From Sphingopyxis witflariensis (lineage in GTDB: Bacteria > Pseudomonadota > Alphaproteobacteria > Sphingomonadales > Sphingomonadaceae), in contig NZ_NISJ01000017.1 in the NCBI RefSeq assembly GCF_002205635.1, positions 1 through 42,797 of the forward strand: a stretch of 42,797 bases of DNA. The letters run 5' to 3'. The translations under genes were made by a program, and so were the position numbers. The notes below the pieces were generated by a model. That model saw nothing but the letters and a program-made list of their open reading frames with translations, had not been told where the DNA came from and searched no databases. Numbering within the stretch: position 1 is the first letter of the stretch; each line of letters begins with the position of its first letter. Positions 15,743 through 24,371 of this stretch are shown here, piece by piece.

Positions 15743-16444
15743 TCAGCGGCAGTAACCGTTGCCGCTCATATCCATGTGGAAGTGGTTATAATGGGCCGCG
15801 TTATAGTCGGGGCCCAGCACCGTCCCGAACCGCCGGCACGCCGATGTGTGCAGCGCGCGCAGAAAGTCCTGCGACGCCCTGTCACCCTTCCACCCGCCGT
15901 CGAGCATGATGCGCCGCCCGTCGGCGAGAACGAATCCCGATATGTCGATCGCATTCGAACTCGCGTGCTGCGACAAGCGGCCAGAGCGCCCGCCATAGAT
16001 GTTGCGGCAGCTATAGGTGCCGAAGGTCTCGATCTTCACCACCTCGGTCCCGAAAAATTTTCGCGCCGCGGGCTTCACCGCATATTGCGCCCATGCCGCA
16101 AAATTGCGCGCGAGCGGACAGGTCATCGCGCCGAGGCCCGTCGTCGGCATCCCGATGTCGAGCAGCTTCACCGAATCGATCGAACTGCATCCGCCGCCAT
16201 GATCCTCATTGGCGAGCGGCGTGAAACGCACCCCCGCCTGTTTCAGATCGACCGCGCATTGTTTGGATTCGGCGCTGGTGAAAGACGGCGTGCTGTTAAT
16301 ATGTGGGCGCTTGCCGGTGCTGGCTGTCGGGCGCTTCGAATCGTTTCGCTTCATGACATCAGGAGAACCGAAACAGGCCGAAAGCGACAGCGCTGCGGCG
16401 GCGGCAATGAGCATCCGGGGCTTCAGATACGATGGGATCGCCAT
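15743..16444 (-). CDS. Extensin-like lipoprotein (M15-fold)
   Basis: 233 residues with a lipoprotein signal (LSLSAC). The C-terminal domain belongs to the extensin-like family, related in fold to zinc D,D-peptidases: RLSQHASSNAIDISGF and AAHYNHFHMDM contain His and Asp residues at the positions of the M15 metal ligands. Several Cys residues suggest a disulfide-stabilised periplasmic domain. A cell-wall role is likely but unproven for the family. The ATG at 16444 is preferred over a TTG at 16462. It is divergent from serC, and its stop lies 37 bases before the LOG-family gene, so the two probably share a transcript. Confidence 0.82.
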   Translation of the reverse strand: MAIPSYLKPRMLIAAAAALSLSACFGSPDVMKRNDSKRPTASTGKRPHINSTPSFTSAESKQCAVDLKQAGVRFTPLANEDHGGGCSSIDSVKLLDIGMPTTGLGAMTCPLARNFAAWAQYAVKPAARKFFGTEVVKIETFGTYSCRNIYGGRSGRLSQHASSNAIDISGFVLADGRRIMLDGGWKGDRASQDFLRALHTSACRRFGTVLGPDYNAAHYNHFHMDMSGNGYCR

Positions 16445-16531
16445 GGCGCCAATCTGCAACAAATATAGTTAACAAGTTACTAACCCACTTGCTCGGCTCG
16501 TCGATAATTTCACACGACCGGAGCAATTTGT

Positions 16532-16560
16532 TTGACAGTTGCGCCCGCCTCCCTAAACGC
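16532..16560 (+). promoter_or_regulatory. Tentative serC promoter
   Basis: A perfect -35 hexamer TTGACA (16532-16537) is followed after 16-17 bases by CTAAAC/AAACGC, a poor -10. It is 57 bases or more upstream of the serC start, in the only gene-free stretch before the gene. Confidence 0.35.
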
Positions 16561-16616
16561 AGCGCCGGGCCACGCGGTCCCAACGCCGCGCGAGCTCTCT
16601 GCAAGGAGAGAATGAC

Positions 16617-17744
16617 ATGAATGACGTGCCGACACCCGAATTGCGCCCTGTGCGCCCCCATTTTTCTTCCGGCCCCTGCGCAAAGCCGCCGGGCTGGGCC
16701 CCCGAAAAGCTCGCCACCGAATGCCTCGGCCGCTCGCACCGCGCGAAGATCGGCAAGACGCGTCTGCAGCTTAGCATCGATCTGATGCGCGAAATGCTCC
16801 AGCTTCCCGACACCCACCGCATCGGCATCGTTCCGGGCTCCGACACCGGCGCCTTTGAAATGGCGATGTGGACGATGCTCGGCGCCCGCCCCGTCACGAC
16901 GCTCGCTTGGGAGAGCTTCGGTGAAGGTTGGGTCACCGATGCCGCGAAGCAGTTGAAGCTCGACCCGACCGTCATCCGCGCCGATTATGGCCAGCTGCCC
17001 GATCTCCGCCAAGTCGACTGGTCGAACGACGTTCTCTTCACATGGAACGGCACCACCAGCGGCGTCCGCGTCCCCAACGGCGACTGGATCGCCGACGACC
17101 GTGAAGGCCTGTGCTTCGCCGACGCGACCAGCGCAGTGTTCGCTTACGACCTGCCGTGGGACAAGATCGACGTCGCAACCTTCAGCTGGCAGAAAGTGCT
17201 CGGCGGCGAAGGCGGTCACGGCGTGCTGATCCTCGGCCCGCGCGCGGTCGAACGGTTGGAAACCTACACCCCCGCCTGGCCGCTGCCCAAGGTGTTTCGC
17301 CTCGTCTCGAAGGGCGCGCTGACCGAAGGCGTGTTCAAGGGCGAGACGATCAACACCCCGTCGATGCTCGCGGTCGAAGACGCAATCTTCGCGCTCGAAT
17401 GGGCAAAGTCGATTGGCGGTCTCGAAGGCCTGAAGGCGCGCAGCGATGCGAATGCCGCGGCGCTCGACAAGATCGTGGCCGACCGCGACTGGCTCTCCCA
17501 CCTCGCCGCTGATCCCGCCAGCCGCTCGAAGACCTCGGTGTGTCTGTCGGTCGCCGGTGCCGATGCGGATTTCATCAAGAAATTCGCCGGGCTGCTCGAG
17601 AAGGAAGGCGCCGCATTCGACATCGCGGGCTATCGCGACGCCCCTGCGGGCCTGCGCATCTGGTGCGGCGCGACGGTCGATACGGCCGACGTCGAAGCGC
17701 TCGGACCATGGCTCGACTGGGCCTACGCGACCCTCACCGCCTAA
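16617..17744 (+). CDS. serC: Phosphoserine aminotransferase
   Basis: 375 residues of the PLP fold type I aminotransferase class V, in the longer alphaproteobacterial/actinobacterial SerC branch. FSWQKVLGGEGGHG contains the PLP lysine (Lys193). The Asp pairing with the pyridine nitrogen lies in CFADATSAVF. It makes 3-phosphoserine from 3-phosphohydroxypyruvate and glutamate, and can also serve pyridoxal phosphate synthesis. AAGGAGAG precedes the ATG at good spacing. serA follows after a 107-base gap occupied by a palindromic element. Confidence 0.95.
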   Translation: MNDVPTPELRPVRPHFSSGPCAKPPGWAPEKLATECLGRSHRAKIGKTRLQLSIDLMREMLQLPDTHRIGIVPGSDTGAFEMAMWTMLGARPVTTLAWESFGEGWVTDAAKQLKLDPTVIRADYGQLPDLRQVDWSNDVLFTWNGTTSGVRVPNGDWIADDREGLCFADATSAVFAYDLPWDKIDVATFSWQKVLGGEGGHGVLILGPRAVERLETYTPAWPLPKVFRLVSKGALTEGVFKGETINTPSMLAVEDAIFALEWAKSIGGLEGLKARSDANAAALDKIVADRDWLSHLAADPASRSKTSVCLSVAGADADFIKKFAGLLEKEGAAFDIAGYRDAPAGLRIWCGATVDTADVEALGPWLDWAYATLTA

Positions 17745-17753
17745 CCCACCCTC

Positions 17754-17832
17754 TGTCATCCCCGCGAAAGCGGGGACCCAGAGCGCGCATGGACTGATCC
17801 CACCCTGGGTTCCCGCTTTCGCGGGAATGACA
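17754..17832. repeat. REPIN-like palindromic element between serC and serA
   Basis: Left half TGTCATCCCCGCGAAAGCGG... and right half ending CGCGGGAATGACA are inverted copies; each half also folds on itself (CCCCGC-GAAA-GCGGGG with a GAAA tetraloop on the left). Related elements, with different stem bases, lie at 31576-31650 and 42321-42390. Confidence 0.88.
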
Positions 17833-17851
17833 GGAAAGAAGGAATATCGAA

Positions 17852-19438
17852 ATGACCGCACCCAAAGTTCTCATTTCCGACAAAATGGACCCCAAAGCCG
17901 CCGCGATCTTCAAGGAACGCGGGATCGACGTCGATGTCATCACCGGCAAGACCAAGGAAGAGCTGATCGCGATGATCGGCGACTATGACGGCCTCGCGAT
18001 CCGCTCGGCGACCAAAGTCACCGCCGACGTCCTCGCCGCCGCGACGAACCTGAAGGTCGTCGGCCGCGCCGGGATCGGCGTCGACAATGTCGACATTCCC
18101 GAGGCGTCGAAGAAGGGCGTCATCGTGATGAACACCCCTTTCGGCAACAGCATCACCACCGCCGAACATGCGGTCGCGATGATGTTCGCGCTGGCCCGCC
18201 AGATTCCCGAAGCCAATACGCTGACCCAAGCGGGCAAATGGCCCAAGAATGACTTCATGGGCGTCGAGCTGACCTCGAAGACCCTCGGCCTGATCGGTTG
18301 CGGCAATATCGGCAGCATCGTCGCCGAACGCGCGCTCGGCCTGCGCATGAAGGTCGTCGCCTTCGACCCCTTCCTGACCCCCGAACGCGCGATCGAGCTT
18401 GGCGTCGAAAAGGTCGACCTCGACGGCCTGCTCGCACGCGCCGACTTCATCACGCTGCACACCCCGCTGACTGACCAGACGCGCAACATCCTGTCGGCCG
18501 AGAATCTCGCCAAGACCAAGAAGGGCGTGCGCATCATCAACTGTGCGCGCGGCGGGCTGATCGACGAAGCGGCGCTGAAGGATGCGCTCGATTCGGGTCA
18601 TGTCGCGGGCGCTGCCCTCGACGTGTTCGCGACCGAACCCCCGTCGGCCGACCATCCGCTGTTCAGCACCCCGAACTTCATCTGCACCCCGCACCTCGGC
18701 GCCTCGACCGATGAAGCGCAGGTCAATGTTGCGATTCAGGTCGCCGAACAGCTGTCGGATTATCTGCTCACCGGCGGCATCACCAACGCGCTCAACGTCC
18801 CCAGCCTGTCGGCCGAGGAAGCCCCGAAGCTGCGTCCGTACATGGCGCTCGCCGAAAAGCTCGGCAGCCTGATCGGCCAGCTCGCCCACGACAACCTCAC
18901 CACCATCTCGATCGAGGCCGAGGGCGCCGCCGCCGAACTGAATCTCAAGCCGATCACCGCTGCGGTGCTCACCGGCCTGATGCGTCGCTATTCGGACAGC
19001 GTGAATATGGTCAACGCCCCGCATCTGGCACGCGAACGCGGGCTTGATGTCCGCGAAGTGCGCCACGACCGCGACGGCGATTATCACACGCTGATCCGCG
19101 TCACCGTGTCGACCAGCCAGGGCGATCGTTCGGTCGCGGGCACGCTGTTCAGCAACGGCGACCCGCGCCTCGTCGAAATGTTCGGGATCAAGGTCGAGGC
19201 CGATCTCGACGGCGACATGCTCTATATCGTCAACGAGGATGCGCCGGGCTTCATCGGCCGCATCGGCACGACGCTGGGCGATGCCGGGCTCAACATCGGC
19301 ACCTTCCACCTCGGCCGCCGCGATGCGGGCGGTGAAGCGGTGCTGTTGCTGTCGCTCGACTCGGCGATGCCCGAGCCGCTGCTGTGGCAGCTGTGCCAAC
19401 TGCCCGGCGTGAAGACGGTCAAGGGTTTGAAGTTCTAA
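17852..19438 (+). CDS. serA: D-3-phosphoglycerate dehydrogenase, long form with ACT domain
   Basis: 528 residues, the type I long form. The NAD-binding motif GCGNIG is at 149-154. Catalytic residues are Arg233 (NCARGG), Glu262 (TEPP) and His281 (TPHLGAST). An allosteric substrate-binding domain (about 320-450) precedes a C-terminal ACT domain (about 455-528) that usually senses serine. It oxidises 3-phosphoglycerate to 3-phosphohydroxypyruvate, the step before SerC. The gene order serC-serA implies one operon, with the intervening palindrome able to modulate the second gene. Confidence 0.96.
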   Translation: MTAPKVLISDKMDPKAAAIFKERGIDVDVITGKTKEELIAMIGDYDGLAIRSATKVTADVLAAATNLKVVGRAGIGVDNVDIPEASKKGVIVMNTPFGNSITTAEHAVAMMFALARQIPEANTLTQAGKWPKNDFMGVELTSKTLGLIGCGNIGSIVAERALGLRMKVVAFDPFLTPERAIELGVEKVDLDGLLARADFITLHTPLTDQTRNILSAENLAKTKKGVRIINCARGGLIDEAALKDALDSGHVAGAALDVFATEPPSADHPLFSTPNFICTPHLGASTDEAQVNVAIQVAEQLSDYLLTGGITNALNVPSLSAEEAPKLRPYMALAEKLGSLIGQLAHDNLTTISIEAEGAAAELNLKPITAAVLTGLMRRYSDSVNMVNAPHLARERGLDVREVRHDRDGDYHTLIRVTVSTSQGDRSVAGTLFSNGDPRLVEMFGIKVEADLDGDMLYIVNEDAPGFIGRIGTTLGDAGLNIGTFHLGRRDAGGEAVLLLSLDSAMPEPLLWQLCQLPGVKTVKGLKF

Positions 19439-19446
19439 GCCTTAGT

Positions 19447-19563
19447 CCCCCTCCCGCTTGCGGGAGGGGGAGCGAGACTTGCGGACTTGTCCGTTAGTCG
19501 CAGCGGGGTGGGCCATTGCAACGCTGCTTGCCCACCCCCAGCCCCTCCCGCAAGCGGGAGGGG
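19447..19563. repeat. Family C tripartite hairpin element, copy 1
   Basis: A left hairpin CCCCCTCCCGC-TT-GCGGGAGGGGG (19447-19470) and a right hairpin CCCCTCCCGC-AA-GCGGGAGGGG (19542-19563) flank a core at 19476-19499: GACT, T, a 6-bp stem (GCGGAC/GTCCGT) with TT loop, T, AGTC. The core recurs at 32500-32523 with different stem bases. Confidence 0.85.
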
Positions 19564-19607
19564 AGTTACGGTTGAATCCACCTTCCCACCCGCCTAAGGC
19601 CGCACCC

Positions 19608-20723
19608 ATGACCAAGGCCCCTGCTCTGCTCCCCGAAGGTCTGCGCGACCGCCTCCCCCAGCAAGCGGAGGCCGCGTCGCGCGTGACCCGCGCGCTCGTC
19701 GATGCGATGCGCGCGCATGGCTATGGCCGCGTGTCGCCGCCGCTCGCCGAGTTTCGCGAGACGCTGGGCGGCAATGACGAGCGCGCCTCGCGCGATTTGC
19801 TCCGCTTCACCGATCCGGTATCGCAGCGCACATTGGCGCTGCGCCCCGACATCACGCGGCAGGTCGGCCGCATAGCCACCTCGCTGCTCGCGCACGCGCC
19901 ACGCCCGCTTCGCCTTTGCTACGCGGGCCAGGTCGTCAAGCTGCGCGCCAGCCAGCTCCGCCCCGCGCGCGAAATGCTGCAAGTCGGCGCCGAACTGATC
20001 GGCAGCGACAGCGTCGCCGCGGCGCGCGAGATTGTCAGCGTCGCGATCGACGCGCTCGAGGCCGCGGGCATCGGTCCGGTGACGCTCGATTTCACCCTGC
20101 CCGACGTCGTCGACCTGCTCGCCAACGGCCCGTTGCCGGTCGCCGCGAACATCGACCAGCTCCGCGATGAGCTCGACGCCAAGGATGCGGGCGCGCTCGC
20201 ACGGCTGGGAGCCGAAGCCTATCTGCCGCTGCTCCGCGCCACCGGTCCCTTCGATCAGGCGATCGCCGATCTGCGTGCTTTCGACACCGCGGGCGTCCTC
20301 ACCAGCCGCATCGACGCGCTCGAAGCCATTGCAGCACCAGTGCGCGGCCGCGTCACGCTGACCCTCGACCCCACCGAACGCCACGGCTTCGCCTATCAAA
20401 GCTGGTTCGGCTTCCAGATTTTCGTCCCCGGACAGGGCGACGCGATCGGCCGCGGCGGCGGCTATGCGATTCCCGTCGGCGAGGAACATGAAGAAGCCGC
20501 CGTCGGCTTCTCCCTCTATCCCGATCCTTTGATCGACGAAGGCCTCGGCGCCGAGGACGACGCCGACCGCCGCATCTTCCTGCCGCTCGGCCATGACACG
20601 ACGCTGGCGGCAAGCCTGCGCGCCGACGGGTGGCAGACGGTAGCGGCGCTGTCCGACGGCGACGATGCCCGCGCACTCGGTTGCGGCTTCACGCTTGGGC
20701 CCGACGGTCCGGTCGAAGCCTAA
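19608..20723 (+). CDS. hisZ: ATP phosphoribosyltransferase regulatory subunit HisZ
   Basis: 371 residues resembling the histidyl-tRNA synthetase catalytic core without an anticodon domain. It opens LLPEGLRDRLPQQAEAASRV, followed by LRFTDPVSQRTLALRPDITRQVGRIA (class II motif 2 region) and later GRGGGYAIP. HisZ binds short-form HisG and makes it active and histidine-sensitive in the first step of histidine synthesis. No hisG is in the window, so the partner must be elsewhere. ATG 19608 is chosen because the open frame upstream runs through the repeat element. The stop overlaps the stop of the convergent gene. Confidence 0.9.
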   Translation: MTKAPALLPEGLRDRLPQQAEAASRVTRALVDAMRAHGYGRVSPPLAEFRETLGGNDERASRDLLRFTDPVSQRTLALRPDITRQVGRIATSLLAHAPRPLRLCYAGQVVKLRASQLRPAREMLQVGAELIGSDSVAAAREIVSVAIDALEAAGIGPVTLDFTLPDVVDLLANGPLPVAANIDQLRDELDAKDAGALARLGAEAYLPLLRATGPFDQAIADLRAFDTAGVLTSRIDALEAIAAPVRGRVTLTLDPTERHGFAYQSWFGFQIFVPGQGDAIGRGGGYAIPVGEEHEEAAVGFSLYPDPLIDEGLGAEDDADRRIFLPLGHDTTLAASLRADGWQTVAALSDGDDARALGCGFTLGPDGPVEA

Positions 20724-21097
20724 AAATCCGCTTTTCCGAACCGCGACACGCCCTGATTCACCCCCGGCGGGTCAAGCACCGTCACGTCCAGCTCTACCGG
20801 CGCACCAATCCAGTGCGCCAGCGTCGTATGATCAGCAAGATCATCGTCGGTCAGCGGATGCACCAGCGCCCGCAGTCCTGTCGCCTTGATCGCCGCGATC
20901 ACCGCACCGACATTCCGCTCGACAAAATGCACCTCATATTGCGCAATCGGATGCGGCCCGACTCCACCGTCGGTCATCGCCCCGACAAAGAGAATCGCCT
21001 CATCCGCCCCGAACGCCTCACGCAGCGCGACGGCCACCGGCCGCTCGTCCGCCGCATAATAGATATGCGCATGATAAGGCGCGTCCGATTCGACCAT
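20720..21097 (-). CDS. DOPA 4,5-dioxygenase family protein
   Basis: 125 residues, small vicinal-oxygen-type fold. HAHIYY near the N-terminus and HPIAQYEVHF in the middle give the conserved His residues of this family, and HPLTDDDLADHT near the C-terminus is typical. Fungal and plant relatives cleave DOPA; bacterial ones are usually uncharacterised, so aromatic ring cleavage here is only a possibility. The start at 21097 has AAGG nine bases upstream; ATG 21106 is the alternative. It is divergent from purA (161 bases between the starts) and its stop overlaps hisZ by four bases on the other strand. Confidence 0.82.
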   Translation of the reverse strand: MVESDAPYHAHIYYAADERPVAVALREAFGADEAILFVGAMTDGGVGPHPIAQYEVHFVERNVGAVIAAIKATGLRALVHPLTDDDLADHTTLAHWIGAPVELDVTVLDPPGVNQGVSRFGKADF

Positions 21098-21258
21098 TTC
21101 CACCATCCTTGCGCGATCCGAATATGCCGCCTTCCATAGCGACGCAGCGCAGAAATGTCGCCCATTCGTGCCACTGCGCTTGCCTCTTTGGCCAAATCCG
21201 CTAAGGCCGCGCCGGGCCGCGCTTGTTGCTTTTTGGCCCCGCACAGCAGGACATTGTC

Positions 21259-22548
21259 ATGGCAAATGTTACCGTCATCGGGTCGCAATGGGGCGACGAG
21301 GGCAAGGGCAAGATTGTCGACTGGCTCGCGAGCCGCGCCGACGCCGTCGTCCGTTTCCAGGGCGGGCACAATGCCGGCCATACGCTGGTCGTCGGCGAGC
21401 AGGTTTACAAACTCTCGCTGCTCCCCTCGGGCATCGTCACCGGCACGCTGTCGATCATCGGCAATGGCGTCGTCCTCGACCCCTGGGCGCTGCGCGACGA
21501 GATTACCAAGCTGCGCGGTCAGGGCGTTGCCATCAATCCCGAGAATTTCGCGATCGCCGACAATTGCGCGCTGATCCTGCCCTTCCACCGCGACCTCGAC
21601 GCGCTGCGCGAAACCGCTGCCGGCGCCGGCAAGATCGGCACCACCGGGCGCGGCATCGGCCCCGCCTATGAAGATAAGGTCGGTCGCCGCGCGATTCGCG
21701 TCTGCGACCTCGCGCATCTCGACAAGCTCGATCCGCAGATCGACCGCCTGACCGCGCATCATGACGCGCTGCGCGCCGGCTTCGGCGAGCCGCCGATCGA
21801 CCGTGAGCGCCTGATCGCCGACCTCACCGAAATCGCCGACTATGTGCTCGAATATGCGCAACCGGTCTGGAAGCGCCTGAAAAAGGTCCGCAAGGCCGGC
21901 GCGCGCATCCTGTTCGAGGGCGCACAGGGCGTGCTGCTCGACGTCGATCATGGCACCTATCCCTTCGTCACCAGCTCGAACACCGTCAGCGGCACCGCCG
22001 CTTCGGGCTCGGGCCTCGGTCCCGGCGCAGTCGGCTTCGTCCTTGGCATCGCCAAAGCCTATACGACCCGCGTCGGCAGCGGCCCCTTCCCGACCGAACT
22101 CGAGGATGCGACCGGGCAGAAGCTCGGCGAGCGCGGCCATGAGTTCGGCACCGTCACCGGGCGCAAGCGCCGCTGCGGCTGGTTCGACGCCGTACTCGTC
22201 CGCCAGAGCTGCGCCGTTTCGGGCGTCACCGGCATCGCGCTGACCAAGCTCGACGTTCTCGACGGTTTCGAAACCATCCGCATCTGCACCGGCTATCGCC
22301 TGCGCGGCAAGATCCTCGACTATTTCCCCGCGCACTCGGCCGATCAGGCCGAGGTCGAGCCGATCTACGAGGAAATGGACGGCTGGCAGGAAACGACCGC
22401 CGGCGCGCGCAGCTATGCCGACCTGCCCGCACAGGCGATCAAATATATCCAGCGCGTGCAGGAACTGATCGAAACCCCGATCGCGCTCGTGTCGACCAGC
22501 CCCGAACGCGAAGACACGATCCTGATCCGCGACCCGTTCAGCGATTGA
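21259..22548 (+). CDS. purA: Adenylosuccinate synthetase
   Basis: 429 residues, the usual length. It joins IMP and aspartate using GTP in the first committed step to AMP. Catalytic Asp13 lies in [11 protein letters not shown] and His41 in GGHNAGHT. Further signatures are [14 protein letters not shown] and [17 protein letters not shown] 21259 has AGGA at 7-base spacing; twelve codons of open frame upstream are non-coding in character. Confidence 0.97.
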   Translation: MANVTVIGSQWGDEGKGKIVDWLASRADAVVRFQGGHNAGHTLVVGEQVYKLSLLPSGIVTGTLSIIGNGVVLDPWALRDEITKLRGQGVAINPENFAIADNCALILPFHRDLDALRETAAGAGKIGTTGRGIGPAYEDKVGRRAIRVCDLAHLDKLDPQIDRLTAHHDALRAGFGEPPIDRERLIADLTEIADYVLEYAQPVWKRLKKVRKAGARILFEGAQGVLLDVDHGTYPFVTSSNTVSGTAASGSGLGPGAVGFVLGIAKAYTTRVGSGPFPTELEDATGQKLGERGHEFGTVTGRKRRCGWFDAVLVRQSCAVSGVTGIALTKLDVLDGFETIRICTGYRLRGKILDYFPAHSADQAEVEPIYEEMDGWQETTAGARSYADLPAQAIKYIQRVQELIETPIALVSTSPEREDTILIRDPFSD

Positions 22549-22555
22549 TGATCCA

Positions 22556-22692
22556 ATCCTCCCTGTGGCGAAGCCATGGGGAGGGGGACCGTCCGCGAAG
22601 CGGATGGTGGAGGGGCCGCAACGGCAGCGCCATAGGCCCCTCCGTCAGCGCTTTGCGCTGCCACCTCCCCATCGCTTCGCGACAGGGAGTAT
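22556..22692. repeat. Family A palindromic element, copy 2 (inverted)
   Basis: About 137 bases bounded by ATCCTCCCTGT and GACAGGGAGTAT. Its right part, read on the minus strand (CTCCCTGTCGCGAAGCGATG and onward through GGAGGTGGCAGCGC), is nearly the same as the left part of the element at 14693-14824, so the two copies are in opposite orientation. It separates purA from the convergent dehalogenase gene. Confidence 0.85.
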
Positions 22693-22697
22693 CCAGA

Positions 22698-23591
22698 TCA
22701 GCTCGACCGTCCCGCCGCCGCCACATCGCGGATCGCCGTAACAAAGCCTGCCGGGTCATCCTCCTGAATGAAATGACCACCCTTCAGCGTGCGATGCGCT
22801 ACGCCGCGCGTCCCCGGTACGCGCGCGGTGAACAGCGCATCGCCGCCGCGCGTGATCGGATCGCCGTCGGAAAAGCAGCACAGAAACGGCTTGTCGAAGC
22901 CTTCGAGCACCGCCCACGCGCGCTTCTGATCCGGTACCGCAACATTGTCGCCCAGCGGCACAAAGCCCGGATAGACCCGTGCCGCAACCTTTGATGCCCG
23001 CGTCGGAAAGGGCGCGTCATAGGCGGCGATTTCCGCAGCGCTCAATGCACGCTTGGTCCCCGCCTTGACGATCTTCCCGATTGGAAACACCGGGCTATAG
23101 CGCGAGAAGGCCCGCCAGATCGCGAAGGCGCGCGGCGCCGCCTGCCCCTCGGGCAAACCACCGTTCGACAGGGCCACGCCCGCGAAACGTTCAGGCATTT
23201 CGGCGACAAGCCGCAGGCCGATCAACGATCCCCAATCCTGACAGGCGAGAATCATATTACGAAGATCGAGCGCTTCGATCCACTGCCGCATCCAGGCAAC
23301 CTGCGCCGCATAGCTGTAAGCCCCGCGGTCGAGCGGCTTGTCCGATCGGCCAAAGCCGATCAGGTCGGGCGCGACGACACGGAACCCCGCATCGACTGCG
23401 GGGCCGATCATATGGCGATAAAGATAGGACCATGTCGGCTCGCCATGCAGCATCAGCACCGGCTGCGCCTCCGCCGCACCCTCGTCGATATAATGGACGC
23501 GCAATCCATTCCCGATTTCCAGATAATTTGGCGCAAACGGCCAGTCCGGCAAAGCCGCAAAATTTTCGTCCGGTGTGCGATAGACGCGCAT
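22698..23591 (-). CDS. Haloalkane dehalogenase, HLD-I (DhlA/DhmA) type
   Basis: 297 residues, alpha/beta hydrolase. The HLD-I pattern is complete: oxyanion segment HGEPTWSYLYRHM with Glu51, nucleophile Asp119 with halide-binding Trp120 (CQDWGS), a cap-domain Trp159 as the second halide contact, Asp244 as catalytic acid (SDGDPIT), and His273 (GGHFIQED). The enzyme hydrolyses carbon-halogen bonds of haloalkanes to an alcohol plus halide in the cytoplasm. The closest named relatives (DhmA, DhlA) differ in substrate range, so no substrate is claimed. ATG 23591 has GGAGG at 7-base spacing. It is divergent from an FMN reductase gene. Confidence 0.88.
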   Translation of the reverse strand: MRVYRTPDENFAALPDWPFAPNYLEIGNGLRVHYIDEGAAEAQPVLMLHGEPTWSYLYRHMIGPAVDAGFRVVAPDLIGFGRSDKPLDRGAYSYAAQVAWMRQWIEALDLRNMILACQDWGSLIGLRLVAEMPERFAGVALSNGGLPEGQAAPRAFAIWRAFSRYSPVFPIGKIVKAGTKRALSAAEIAAYDAPFPTRASKVAARVYPGFVPLGDNVAVPDQKRAWAVLEGFDKPFLCCFSDGDPITRGGDALFTARVPGTRGVAHRTLKGGHFIQEDDPAGFVTAIRDVAAAGRSS

Positions 23592-23693
23592 CCGCTTTCC
23601 TCCCCCATTGTCCCGACACCAGCTTAGGCGGCAATCGCCCATGTGCAAGCACGCCCTCTTTCGTTTCGGTTCGTCCCGTGGCACCTAGGCGGC

Positions 23694-24284
23694 ATGACCC
23701 GGCACATTCTTGTCTTTTATGGCAGCTATCGCCGCGACCGGCAGGGCATCAAGCTCGCCCGCTGGATCGTTGACGCCCTCACCACACGCGGCGACAGCGC
23801 CGAGTTGATCGACGCCAAGGCGATCGACCTGCCCATGCTCGACCGGCGCTTCAGCGACTATGCGGCGGGCGAAGCCCCGCGCGCGATGGCCGATCTTGCC
23901 GCGAAAATCGCGGCGGCCGACAGCTATGTCTTCGTTACCGGCGAATATAACGGCGGGCTGCAACCCGGGCTCAAAAATCTCGTCGATCATTATCTGGCCG
24001 AATATGCCTGGCGCCCGGCCGCAATCGCGTCTTACTCGGCGGGCCCTTTCGCTGGCGTCCGCTCGGCGACCGCATGGCGCACCACACTCGGCGCGATGGG
24101 GATGGTCGTCACCTCTACGCCGCTCAGCCTCGCGCGGATCGGCGGCGCATTCGATGCCGACGGACAGCCAACGGGCGAGGATGGCGGACGGCTTGCCAAG
24201 GCCTTCCCGCGCTTCGCCGACGATCTTGGCTGGTGGACCGACGCGGCGAAGGCGCAACGGGCGAGCGCTGGGGCGCCCTTCTAA
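23694..24284 (+). CDS. NADPH-dependent FMN reductase (flavodoxin-like)
   Basis: 196 residues with a flavodoxin-like fold. The phosphate-binding loop is GSYRRDRQGIKLA and the flavin contact is EYNGGLQPGLKNLVDHY, the signature of the SsuE/ArsH/chromate-reductase group. It likely supplies reduced FMN or reduces quinones in the cytoplasm. ATG 23694 is chosen just before the first beta strand. The gene is divergent from the dehalogenase (102 bases apart) and convergent with an MFS gene, with a long palindrome between the two stops. Confidence 0.85.
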   Translation: MTRHILVFYGSYRRDRQGIKLARWIVDALTTRGDSAELIDAKAIDLPMLDRRFSDYAAGEAPRAMADLAAKIAAADSYVFVTGEYNGGLQPGLKNLVDHYLAEYAWRPAAIASYSAGPFAGVRSATAWRTTLGAMGMVVTSTPLSLARIGGAFDADGQPTGEDGGRLAKAFPRFADDLGWWTDAAKAQRASAGAPF

Positions 24285-24286
24285 AC

Positions 24287-24366
24287 TTCGTCATTGCGAG
24301 CGCAGCGAAGCAATCCAGAACGGCTTGCCACGCCCTGAATTGCTTCGCTGCGCTCGCAATGACGAA
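24287..24366. repeat. Family B element with 28-bp perfect arms
   Basis: TTCGTCATTGCGAGCGCAGC plus GAAGCAAT (24287-24314) and its exact reverse complement (24339-24366) are separated by 24 bases. It lies between the stops of two convergent genes (24284 and 24372). The motif CGTCATTGCGAG..GAAGCAAT recurs at 33266-33350 and is widespread in bacterial genomes as far as I recall. Confidence 0.9.
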
Positions 24367-24371
24367 AAGGC

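Noticed and set aside
17756..19399. 547-codon minus-strand frame opposite serA
   Set aside because: Antisense shadow of serA with biased Arg/Asp/Gly composition; serA is certain from its motifs.
19447..19470. Terminator of serA
   Set aside because: The perfect 11-bp hairpin has no T run and is part of a repeat element found elsewhere, so it is listed as a repeat.
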